Assembly: GCA_010015745.1 (NCBI GenBank)
Contig: ML978330.1
Location: 1 to 47,178 of the forward strand
Source of the DNA: Setomelanomma holmii
Lineage: Eukaryota; Ascomycota; Dothideomycetes; Pleosporales; Phaeosphaeriaceae
DNA: 47,178 nucleotides
Reading direction: 5' to 3'
Below, piece by piece: positions 34,795-45,286 of the stretch. Under the pieces are notes generated by a model. That model was not told the DNA's origin and did no database searches. It saw only the letters and a program-made list of their open reading frames with translations. The position numbers were made by a program, and so were the translations under genes. Each line of letters begins with the position of its first letter. Position 1 is the first letter of the stretch.

Positions 34795-36216
34795 ATGGAG
34801 TCGTCCATGGCCCTGCTGAGTGCACACATCCAGTTCTTGGTATGTTCACTTCATTGTCGTGTGCTCAGATGCATTGCGTCGGAAAAAAAGGTTTCGCGTC
34901 TTATGCCCTGCATAGCCTTGTGGCGGTCCGTGTGCACGGCTTCCCACAGGGCTACTATTATAATTCGCCTCCCACACAAACTCTTCTGCCTAACAAACAC
35001 CAGCTAACATGATCGCCTTCAAGGACACACAGCTCGCTCTGATACACATCCCATTGCACCTGTATTCGAGCTTCCTCCAATCTATACTTCAGCTGCTTCT
35101 GCCCAATGCGTCACGTAACGGCTTCACCGGTAACGGCAATGGTGCCGTACAGCCTCCCAAAGGCTGGCCGTACGAACACCCATTCGTGAACATTTCCATC
35201 ACGCCGATTGAGTGCTCCATTGTGTGCTCACGAGTGCTTGCTGATGATCTATTTATCCCGGTCCTCCGCCTTCTGGATGCACAATCTCGAAGCCTTGTAC
35301 ACATCACTTCTGAAGACTTTGTCGTGATGCAAGTCGATGGCGAGGGACTCGATGCAGGACAGCGTGTGCTTGAGCTTACAAGCCCTCTTGCCCTGGCTGG
35401 CATGTAAGTTGACTTGAAGCAATGAAGTATTGGGCGAGCTGACTTTAGTATAGACCAATCTTTTTCATCACCACGTACTTTGCCGACTATATACTCGTTC
35501 CTCTACCACACCGGGAGCAAGTGGTCAAGGCTCTGGAAGAACGTGGCTTTCAGTTTGAGGATCAAACCTCATCCTACGTCAATCCCTACGTCCATGGCCG
35601 CAAGCACTCGTCTTCTTCCCCTGAAGTTCAGCCACCCGGCACACCTCCGCCAGCTACGATATCGGAATTGCAGTCAAGGACATTCGCCACATTGAAACGC
35701 CGCAGCATTGTGCCGACCGTTGCCTCGGACATTCGACTTGTTCAGTGTGCTGGCCGCAGAGACAGCGCGAACGGGATGAGCCAAAATCGAAACCGCAACA
35801 GTATGACAAGTGCAGCTGATGATGCGCTTCACCTCGGCCTTGTAAAATGCCTCATTGCTCCACCATATCCCAGGTTTTTATCGCTCACGCTAACCGACAC
35901 TGAGCCTGCGTCTCTACTTCTCGATCACACCCTTCTTCCCAATTTCACGCAGGACGTCCTGCTGGGCTCCAAAGACGAATATCTTACTCCAATCACGCTC
36001 GACCTGCGGAATCTTCCCGTGGAGAGTACTGGTATCGTCTGCGGCGTAGCAGGACGGCTGGTGGGAGCAACAACGGGACAAATGGAAAGTCCTGTTGAGA
36101 TGAGCTACCTCAGCACAGCTCGTGCAGGAACCGTCATGGTTACCGAACAAGAGCTAGACCGTGCCCTCGACGCTCTGCGTGGCGCTGAAAATGGTGTCTT
36201 GTCGACTGCTGATTAG
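34795..36216 (+). CDS. CASTOR-like ACT-domain protein
   Basis: Three exons, 34795-34839, 35024-35403 and 35454-36216, 395 aa. Intron 1 (184 nt, GTATGT...GCTAAC...TTCAAG) joins SAHIQFL to DTQLALIHIPLHLY. Intron 2 (50 nt, GTAAGT...GCTGAC...GTATAG) joins PLALAG to IPIFFITTYF. The ATG at 34795 has a second candidate four codons on. The segments HIPLHLYSSFLQ, FVNISITPIECSIVC, EDFVVMQVDGEGLDAGQRV and FFITTYFADYILVPL match the paired ACT domains of CASTOR/GATS-like proteins. A Ser/Pro-rich linker (~residues 170-200) follows. In mammals CASTOR1 senses arginine for mTORC1. A role in fungal amino-acid sensing is inference; ligand residues were not checked. Confidence 0.8.
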
Positions 36217-36778
36217 TCCATGCATGCAGCGTGGGATGCAGTCGCAGGCAATGAGATTGCAACATCAAAATTTTCTACGTGCGGCGAGCGTCGCATTCGC
36301 CAACGACAAATTCGTGCGACCATCCTTTTCACTTCGGTCTGCTCCATGGCGCCAAAATTGTACCGATGCTCGGATCTCGCCCGGCAACTGCAAGCAAGTA
36401 TTTCGTGCATGCGCCGCACTCACTTGACCTGCCCGATCAGGCATATGCCTCTCGGGTTCAGCTCGCTTACTTCTTCTTTGCTTTGTTGTGTCGTTGCGGA
36501 TCTCGTCGCATCTATCGCCGTTTATTGGTCGGCGTCTCGCCCTTTTTTCCGTCTTGACTAATGCTGTCACGATGAATGCATGAGCGCGGTTGCATTTGGG
36601 TAATGGTCACAAAAGTTTCGCGTTGAATTTATGTCTCTCCGTAGCACACAGAAGATCAATGTTGATTATGTTGCCCCAAATCACACCATGCATCTTTTAC
36701 GTGATCGTCCTCCTGCCGAGCACGGCCTGTCTGGAGCAGTCTACAGCGCACCGTTCGTGTATGAACTCCCCTGACACT
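36217..36778. other. convergent intergenic region
   Basis: 560 bp between the stops of the ACT-domain gene (+) and the MFS transporter (-). Short frames only; presumably the two 3' untranslated regions. Confidence 0.4.
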
Positions 36779-38723
36779 CTAGTAAACATAGAAGTTGACC
36801 GCTTCGTTGTCCATGGCCCGGATCTTGCGATTGTCGCGTTGCAGCGCCAATCGCAACACCCAAGCACAGACTATAACGCCCGCCGAGAAGCCAACGCTAG
36901 CATACATGGCCACGGTGAAGCGCGGAGAGTCGCTGTCTGGCCAGAGGTACGGAGTGTACACGAAGGAAAGGTTGCCTAGGGTGTTGACGATAGCAACCAC
37001 CGCAGCCTTTTTCTCATCGGTCTGTCCAAGAACACCGGCTGCCCATGCCAAGCTGACTACAAATTGGTAACCAAAATTAGTATGTGTCGTCCATGCAACT
37101 GATTGGCTTCACGTACTGTTGTTCACACCATACGTTGCGCCCACAAAAAGCACCATGGCGAAGTACCGCGCGCCGATGTTGAGCGTCGCAGTGCCCAGCA
37201 CAAAGCCAACAATTGCCACGGCTTTGGAGCCTGTGATGTGCCAGGTTCGTTCATTGAAGCGCCCGGAGGACCACGAGACGAGGACGGACATCACACCTGC
37301 AATGAGGTATGGCGGGCATGTGAGGACGAGCGTAATCGTAGTCGAAAAGCCTAGAGTTTTCACCACCGTTGGCAGGAAATTCTTGAAGCCACTAGAAACC
37401 GGCACAAGCAATTAGTGAATGGTCCACGAGTATCATTCATACGTACTTGGCAGAGAGATGAAAGTTCTGCATGAGTGCAAAAATCCACATGCGATAGTCG
37501 CTGCATGCCGCACCTAAGCCCTTCCAGGTGCTGACTTTCTCTTGCCTTTGCGTAGTATCTTCCACGATCCTATTGTGCGCGAGCTGCCGCTCATCTTGGT
37601 TCAGCCATCGGGTTTGGAGCGGCGAGTTGGGCAACATGAAGAATGCAAGGATGGCGGCGCCGACTTTGATTTAGGTCAGTAGGGAGTCGGAGGTCGTGAT
37701 TGACGACTCGTACCTGTGATGAGACCTTGAATTAGGAACAACCTGGATTTTCGTGTAAAACGTCAGTGTATGTCTTTCTCAGTTCGTACATCAGAAGTGC
37801 TTACCAGCGCCATCCTTCCAGCCCATGCCTACCATCAAGTCCCTCAAAGACGCCAGCTGCAATCAGACCCGAGAAGGAACTTGCGAGCAAGTTTCCAGTG
37901 TAGAATATGGACATCCTGGTGGCGGTCTCCTTGTGCTTGTAGAACGTGCTGATCATGTATATTCCTCCAGGGTAGAAGGGTGCCTCGACCACTCCCAGAA
38001 TGAATCTGCAAGCAAACATCCCGTGGTAATTCTTGACGAGGGCCATACAAGTCGAGACGATGGCCCAAGCCATCATCCACCCGCTCATGTAAATGGCTGG
38101 TCGTACCCGAGTGAGCAGCAGGTTCGACGGAACCTGACCCAGGAGGTACCTTATAGCAGTCAGCTGCTGTGATACGAGATAACTAAGAATGGTGTGCTCG
38201 TGTCCAGATAACTCACCCAACGAAGAAAATGCTCACGCAAGTATTGTACTCAGTTCCTTTGAGATGAAGATCCTTGTCAAGCCCGTTCAGTTTGCTGTTG
38301 ACGATCGCATTTCTGTCGAGCAAGTTGAGAACATCTAAAATAGGCTGAAGTCAACCAGATGATCACAGTGCCCTAATTCCATAGCCAATTCATTCTCCAC
38401 GCAACGCGTCTCCTACCGGAGCAGTCTTGAGGTGAGCTTACTGAGAAGGCGTGTCAGCGCAGGTAAGAAGGCGAGGCATTTGTGCCCATCTGGATGCGCA
38501 CAGCTTCGACGGGTCCGACGTACCACATGAGCCACAAAATTGGAAGCATACAAAGATCAAGCTTCTTCACCAACGCGATTTCAGCGGGATCAGTCTTCGG
38601 CGCAGCTCCGAACTTATCCAGCTCGATTTCATGATGCGTTTTGAGTGGTTCGTCTACAACACTGACTCTCTCCACGAGTTCTGCGGATTTCTTCGCGGTG
38701 TTCGGCTGTTCTTGAGGGTTCAT
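36779..38723 (-). CDS. MFS transporter, allantoate-permease (Dal5/ACS) type
   Basis: Seven exons: 38723-~38524, 38334-38217, 38149-37805, 37742-37714, 37662-37447, 37392-37117 and 37056-36779, about 486 aa. Exons 2-7 join cleanly in phase (for example VG-YLLGQVPSN, WRW-LFLIQGLI-TVGAAI, LSA-NGFKNFLP, GVNN-ISLAWAAG). Family marks are LDRNAIVN, GYLLGQVPSNL, RFILGVVEAPFYPGG and YLWPDSDSPRF. The exon 1/2 join is the exception: the good donor (GTACGT at 38523) leaves one base too many for LMYVLNLLDRN. A weaker donor with an earlier acceptor restores frame but inserts residues. Substrates in this group include allantoate, nicotinate and small carboxylates. Divergent from the NRPS-like gene, so possibly its exporter or importer. 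Confidence 0.78.
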
Positions 38724-39371
38724 GATGGCGAGCTATGTTAGAATCAAAAGTCAGTGAATATCCAACATTCGTCCCAATACTTCAGTCAGCCTTTATGTTT
38801 CCTTCCTCCTAGCTGCTGTCAACTTTGACGTGTTAAAACTTGTGATAAGAGGATGGCGGGGTCGCACGCCATGAGGTATCCATAGTGGGTTTTTACGGCA
38901 CTCATGGCCAGGGGGTGAAGCACACATTCCCATTGTGGGCCACTTCGCTGCGGGAAAGCACCCCGTGGGGAGGACTCATGCGAAGCTTGCAGGGAAGTTT
39001 GAGCGAAGGCTGATCAGATAAGAGCTCTTAGTGAGGAAGTGGCCGTCATGGTAGGTGGAATGTCAAGACTGGATGAGACAGCCATCACATTTACATATGT
39101 ACGTGTGGTATTCCTTGCCTAGATGTGCTTTCTCAGTTGTAGCAAGACATAGTATTGGTGGCATAATCCGTCGTGAGAAATCCGAGAATCCGGGTGGTAT
39201 CTGACTTTCGGAAACGAAATCCGGCCAGGATCTCCAGGAAACGAAATCCGGCCAGAGCTCCAAGGAACATCCGTCTTCGCCGCCACGTCTCGTTAAATAA
39301 GCTTCGATCATGGACTCAATTGGTACCTGCTACCCAGGTTCATCTCTTGTCATTCACTAAACACTGCAGCC
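38724..39371. promoter_or_regulatory. divergent promoter between MFS transporter and NRPS-like gene
   Basis: 648 bp between the two start codons. It contains the direct repeat described separately and a nearby TCCGAGAATCCGGG. CGG/CCG-containing sites are typical targets of fungal Zn2Cys6 regulators, so co-regulation of the two genes is plausible but unproven. Confidence 0.55.
39210..39255. repeat. 19-bp direct repeat, two copies 27 bp apart
   Basis: GGAAACGAAATCCGGCCAG occurs at 39210-39228 and again at 39237-39255, identical in all 19 positions. Each copy holds a CCGG palindrome inside TCCGGCCAG. It lies 117-162 bp upstream of the NRPS-like ATG. Confidence 0.85.
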
Positions 39372-42300
39372 ATGTCTCAGACAACGACTGTTACGCTGGA
39401 GCCGAAGACCGCGAAACACATCCTCACCCCCAACCAAGACGAGATCTACACCGTCGATGAGCTGATCAAGCATCGTGCATCGGAGCTGCAAGATTCACCG
39501 CTGCTTTGCTATCCACGAGAAGGCTTGGTCGATTACGAAGAGCACTCCGCTCTGGCAATAGACAGATTCGTGAATGCCGCCGCGGCAGCGCTTCAGCAGA
39601 GAGGACTGAAACCTGTAGTAAGTTTCTATCTGTTTATGTCCTGATGGGGGCTTCTGGATGAAGACGTTCAAAGGTCTTCATGCGTATCAGGTGCCAGATC
39701 TCAAGCCTTTCGTTGCATGAACGATGGACGTGCTGCGTGCATGCTGGTCGGCCTGCCGGGGCAACCGTCTCGCTCGGACCAATCATATTCCATTTGGGGT
39801 TGGCGTGACTGACTGGATCGCAGAACCCTCAATTGGATGAAGCCCCTGTCGTTGGCATCCTCGCGCATTCTAGCCTGCACTTCATCATCACACTGCTAGG
39901 TCTTGGCAGACTGGGCTATGCAAGTCTGCTGCTATCAACACGACTCGCAAGCCCCGCACTTCTCCGCCTTCTAGAGCTTGCACAATGCAATGCTATCCTG
40001 ACAACGTCCCATTACCACGCTGTGCTGGCGGAGGTACAGGCTGAACGTGATGTAGTCTTGCACGAGATGCTGAAGCTCGAGGAGTATCGTGGCGTAGACG
40101 CGCCTGTCTTCAAGCGCACCTACGACCCGGAGCATGAGACAAAGAAGCAGATTGTTATCATCCACTCTTCGGGATCAACAGGGCTACCAAAACCAATTTA
40201 CCTGACGAACAGGAGCTGCATCGCGGCATTTTCGACTCATTTGGATAGGAGAGCACTGATGACACAGCCGCTCTTCCATAGCTTTGGTTTCTACGAGACC
40301 TTCCGGTCGATATATTCTGGCAAGCCCATGTACTACTTTAACTACTCATTACCGCTGACCAAACAAAATCTGACCGCAACGATTGAACGTGTCAAACCCA
40401 ACCTACTGTTCTGCGTGCCGTACATCTTGAAGCTCTTGGGAGAATCGGAGGAAGGCATTTGCAGCTTAGCAAGTATCGACCTTGTTATGTACGGTGGGAG
40501 TGCGTGTCCGGATGACCTGGGGGATACACTCGTCAAGCATGGCGTCAACATAGTAGCGAATTATGGCGCGTAAGTTACATGAACATATTTTTGCGACGAG
40601 GCAGTCACTAATGCTTCCAAGTACAGAGACCAGCAGACTGATGACTTCGGTACGGCCACCAGGAGATACAGCGTGGAACTATTTGCGCATCCTGTCGAAG
40701 GTAGCACAGTGGGTTCTAATGGACGAGATCGCTCCTGGAATCCACGAGTGCGTCGCGCTTGACGGGCTCCGTTCAAAGAGTACGATAAACTCGGACAGTC
40801 CTCCCAACTCTTTTCGTACAAAGGATCTGTTCACACCACATCCGCAGAACCGCAACTGGTGGAAATTTGTGTCAAGACTGGACGACCGACTAACATTGAT
40901 AAACGGAGAGAAGGTACTCCCCATCCTTATCGAGGGTCGCATCCGCCAAGAAAGCCTTGTCAAAGAAGCAATTGTCTTTGGTAACGGCAAGACTGTGCCA
41001 GGCATCATTATCGTCAAGTCGGACCAAGCTGCTCACACAGACAATGCGAACTTCTTGCAGGAGATTTGGCCGGCCATTGAAGACGCAAACTCGAGAGCTG
41101 AAAGTTTCTCTCACATCCCTCAAGAGCTTGTCATTATACTTCCCTCAGATATGGCATACGCGCGCACCGACAAGGGAACGTTCATCCGAGCCCAGGTATA
41201 CGAAAAGTTCAAGAACGAGATTGAAGCCGCCTATGCCATATTTGAAGATGATGGGCAAACAGGAGGATCGTTGACATTGACGCGCCCCGAGCTCGAGCTT
41301 TACCTGCTGCAGAAGTTCGAAGAGCAGCTTGGTGCCAGAATTCCTTCGACCGAGACCGACTTCTTCGCTTTCGGTATTGATTCCCTTCAATGCATAAAGA
41401 TATGGAGCATAATGAGGAAAGAGTTGGACCTGGGTGGTAGGCAGTCCGAAGTAGGCCAGAACATACTTTATGAGACGGGCAATCTTGCAACCTTGGCTCA
41501 GCATCTGGATGGCTTACGCAATGGGCATAACGCGTCGAACGACCAGCAGGCAATTATGAACGATCTGATATCGAAACACTCGACGTTCCCGATCGTTGAG
41601 CGCACTACAAGATCCTGTGAGGAAGTTGTTGTACGTTTTGTGTTATCTTGTGGCTCTCGTGAGCCAATGCCTCCAATACAATGCTAATCTGTTGGCAGGT
41701 CTTGACAGGTGTCACTGGCGGTCTAGGCGCCCATATGCTCGCCCAATTAGTCCAGAATCCCAATGTCACAAGCGTGTGGTGTCTTGTCCGAGCTTCTTCA
41801 GACCATGCTGCCCTCGAAAGGACCTTGGCAAGCCTATCATCTCGAGGTCTAGAACTCTCACTGGACGAAATCCACAAGATTGTTGCCGTGCCATCAGACC
41901 TTGGCAAGCCCGACTTTGGGATTGGATCTTCTCGATTCAAAAATTTGAGGTCCAGCGTAACCTTAGTCATTCACAGCGCATGGGCAGTCAATTTCAATGT
42001 TTCCGTCAAGAGCTTTGAGGACCAACATATCGCGTCCGTTGCCAGCTTCATAAGACTGTGCCAAACGAAGCCTCAGGGAACACCGGCCAGGTTCTTCTTC
42101 TGCTCATCAGTATCATCGGTGGGCAATACTCCCCGACCCGATTCAGTACCAGAAGGACCAGTCCGAGACATCACACACGTTCAGGGTACAGGTTATGCAC
42201 GTTCCAAGTACGTGGCTGAGCAAATCGTCCACAGAGCGGCGAAAGATGCACGCGCCAAGGCAAGGGTGCTGAGGATAGGCCAATTAGTTGGCGATAGCAA

Positions 42301-42885
42301 AGCTGGTGGATGGAACACCACAGAAGGCATACCACTTATGATGCAGACGGCAATGACTCTGGGTGCCCTCCCGACCCTTGACGAGGTCGGTCTTCATGAT
42401 GAGTCTGGAACCATTGCAAACAGCTAATTGTACGTCCACAGGAGATGTCTTGGCTTCCCGTTGACTATGCCGCACGGATCATCCTCGACGTCTGCGGCGT
42501 CTCAGAGAATAAATTGCCGAGTCGGATACGTAGTCCTGATCTCGTGTACCATGTCCTCAACCCGACGCGCTTTCATTGGACGCGTGACATGCTTCCGGCG
42601 CTGGCTGACGCTGGCCTACAATTCGAGACATTACCGACAGACCAGTGGATGGAGAGGCTTCGAAACTCGGAAAAAGACCCAGCCAAGAACTCGCCGATCA
42701 AGCTGCTGGACTGGTTCGAGAGCAAGTACGGTCGCTCAGTATCAACGGGAAACAAAGGTGTACTAGAGTTCGTGACAGAAGAAACGGGCAAGGACAGCGT
42801 GACTTTGGGCAGGATCCCAGATGTCACTGATAGAGCATACATGAGTAAGGTGATCAACCGACTGAAGGAGCGGTGGGTTTTCTGA
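39372..42885 (+). CDS. NRPS-like A-T-R enzyme (carboxylic acid reductase type)
   Basis: Five exons: 39372-39617, 39824-40569, 40622-41630, 41699-42385 and 42442-42885, 1043 aa. All joins keep phase, e.g. NYG-ATETSRL, EEVV-VLTGVTGG and LDE-EMSWLPVD. Adenylation domain ~25-500: HSSGSTGLPKP (residues ~196-206, phosphate loop), NYGATETS (~328), WWKFVSRLDDRL and NGEKVLP. Carrier domain ~555-640 with FGIDSLQ (Ser ~585, phosphopantetheine site). Reductase domain ~668-1040: LTGVTGGLGAHML (NAD(P)H loop), HSAWAVNFN, FCSSVSSVG and YARSKYVAEQ with the catalytic Tyr and Lys. Such enzymes activate a carboxylic acid and release an aldehyde or alcohol. The acid substrate cannot be read. No condensation domain. 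Intact. Confidence 0.92.
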
Positions 42886-43035
42886 GAGGATCGCTTGAAT
42901 AGCTTTCTATCATTCTCTGACCTCATTCATTTTCTTCCGTTACCTATCCGAAGCATCCGTACAGTACCTGCATTTGCTTGCGTATAGTCGCTATCCAAGA
43001 TTGCACGAAGAAATTTGTTGTATCAAATCTTCGTC

Positions 43036-43796
43036 TCACACCAGCGCATTGCCTTTCGGAACAGTGTATGCTTCGATAGTGACCTTCTCAGTATGCTTGG
43101 ACCTGCGATAACTACGGATGGACATACTTGCAGTGAGAATGTACGTGAAGCCAGAAAATAAGATCGATCAGCGCTCTGAAACCATAGGGTAAATCGATAG
43201 ACATACCAAAGGAGGAGTGCAACCGTAGCCGCACCTCCGATAACACCGCAGGAACTGCCATGACATCGGCCACCTGAACATGCATCAGCGTCCGATACTC
43301 GTCCATATTACCACTGGTAAAGGACTCGCCACCCATACATGAGATTATGAAAGCGGTGAACCAGAGCAGGCCGTCCAGCGTATCCAGGATCATGTATGCC
43401 TTCAGTCTCGCTAACCGTTGGAATCGCTCCATGCTCTTTGTCAAGTATTGATATAGCAAGAGGAGGGTTGACTTGAATGCGTATATTAGGATGAGCGTTG
43501 TACTGCGACTGCGTGACATTGGAGAGTCGGCAAGCAGTGCGCAACCAAGGATGAAGGCGAACAAGACAAGTAATGCTCGAACGACGTGGATGAGATATTT
43601 GAAGCGGCCAAGACGTGCGAATGATCCTTCAAGAATATGTATGGCTTGCTTGACTTGGTATGTAAGGAAGGGTCGTCTTTTAGAAGGGCTGTTTTGGGTG
43701 AATCGAGGCTGTCGATGGGACGAAGGGCTTCGAGAACAGGCAGGGATTCTAAACCATATAGAGTAGTGACTTCCTCAACTGTAGTTGTTTGGTCAT
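43036..43796 (-). CDS. four-helix membrane protein (MARVEL-like)
   Basis: Model of four exons: 43796-43755, 43708-43312, 43273-43207 and 43126-43036, 198 aa. The last three are well supported: a 38-nt intron joins SFTSG to GRCHGSSCGV, and an 80-nt intron joins VALLL to CMSIRSYRRSKH. The first intron (donor GTTTAG) is weak, so the N-terminus is uncertain. Four hydrophobic segments occur: YLIHVVRALLVLFAFILG, TTLILIYAFKSTLLLLY, ILDTLDGLLWFTAFII and VIGGAATVALLL, followed by a basic cytoplasmic tail. LKAYMILDTLDGLLWF is typical of fungal MARVEL-like membrane proteins. Its 3' end faces the NRPS-like gene 150 bp away. A role in that pathway is only positional inference. Confidence 0.65.
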
Positions 43797-44089
43797 CCGC
43801 CGCAGACACGCGTTGTTGACTTGATGGCGACGAAATCGTTGAGTCCACCGAAAAGGGTATAGCGTCGCAGTTGTATCTGGCAATACGAAGTTACGAAAAC
43901 ACAGCGGCGGAACAGCCAAGCCCGCTCGCAAGCTCTCCCTGCAGTGGCTTAGACCAATTCGAAAGAGGAGGAAGAAGACTTTGCTGTTTGAGTTCTTGGT
44001 GGTCGTTCAGGTTTTGTGTATATGTAGTCTAAACTATCTTGTCTGGATCGCGCGAATTCGAGATGGGATGCGTCATCGCTGCCCTAACC

Positions 44090-45207
44090 TCATCCACTGG
44101 CAAGTTCCAGGTACTGCCCGATCATGGCTTTCATCGTTGCTTCAAAAGTTTCAAACTTCCAGCCGAATGCCTCCTCTGTTCTTCCAGATTCGACATTCCA
44201 CCGCATAGTTGGCAACGTTCCGTTTGAAGGCAACGTCGAACATCCAGTTTCATTGGAAAAACTGCTTCTTTGCCACATCGATCATGTCGTCCCAGTTCAT
44301 ACTACATGTGTCTCTCACACACAGAGTACAGTCGGTGTTTCCGGGAATAGAAGGCTTGACAGCATCGACCTAAGCTCGAGCAACGTCCGCCACAGCTACA
44401 GGCACAAAGACCATGGGATCGGTCTGTCGCTGGCCCAGAACTTGTGACATTCGCAACTTCCAGTCGTGTGTGTTCTTATGCAAGTACGCCTCGTCGGTTG
44501 CGCGATCATTTGGACCGATGATCACACCAGGGAGCATCTGAATTGTCTCGAAATGTGGTTTGTGCTGGGCCACGAAGCCCTTCACAGCGGCGGGAGCAAG
44601 ATCTTTTGAATTCCAGTATCCCTCCATGGCAGATTGAACTTTCCGAATTGGGTTTTATTGATATCCTCCGCAGTATATGTCCTGGCTTCTGGCTTGGCCA
44701 GCCAGTTAAATGGTATGAGAGTGACCATCGAGGATGTGATGATGATGCGGCGGATACTGGGACAACTAAGCGCCGAGTGTAAGACGTAGATGCATATGTT
44801 GACTGCTGGCTCGATGATGTCGCGCTCGTAGTCATTGGTCTGTTGTTCACTTCAGCTATGGGCTTAGTGTCAAGCAAAGGTCCGCACCTACCGCGATCGC
44901 CAACGGATTGGCCACATGCAAGACAGCTACAACATCAAAGAGAACGTGATCAAATGCCCCATGGTCAGTCAGAGCGGGGACAGTCGCAAATGCTAGTTGG
45001 TCTGAGTATGGTGCGACCTTGGGATGAGTCCGGAGTGTCTCAGCCTGCTCGATCTTGCGAATTACGGCTCGCACATTGTATCCCGCTTGAAGTGCCGTCA
45101 GTAAGGTTTTGAAGCCCACGAAACCCGATGCTCCCGTAAGCTATACTCTCATGTTAGCTATCATTCGCCAAGGTGATTTTGACATATACCAGAACGACCT
45201 CCTTCAT
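44090..45207 (-). pseudogene. NAD-dependent epimerase/dehydratase (ketoreductase-like), inactivated
   Basis: The minus strand carries an extended SDR: MKEVVL, an intron (GTATAT...GTATAG), then LTGASGFVGFKTLL with the NAD loop, RAVIRKIEQAE, DVVAVLHVANPLA, a second intron (GTAGGT...AACAG), IIITSSMVTL, MEGYWNSKDLA (YxxxK), IQMLPGVIIGPN, VADVARA and FGWKFETFEATMKAMIGQYLE. It is broken in three places: a frame change near 44,640 just before MEGYWNSK, an in-frame TAG at 44372-44370 after VARA, and a frame change at a five-T run near 44,257-44,261. The TAG is consistent with CAG to TAG. Relatives are dihydroflavonol-reductase-like enzymes common in secondary-metabolite loci. Confidence 0.8.
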
Positions 45208-45286
45208 GGTGATGTCCAAGCCTCCCCCACACACAAGTAATGTCTGTCCAGCAACCCCCGTGTTTATTCTCGCTCTCCCAAATAGC
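45208..45286. other. short intergenic gap
   Basis: 79 bp between two minus-strand pseudogenes. It is too short to hold a full promoter with confidence. Confidence 0.3.
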
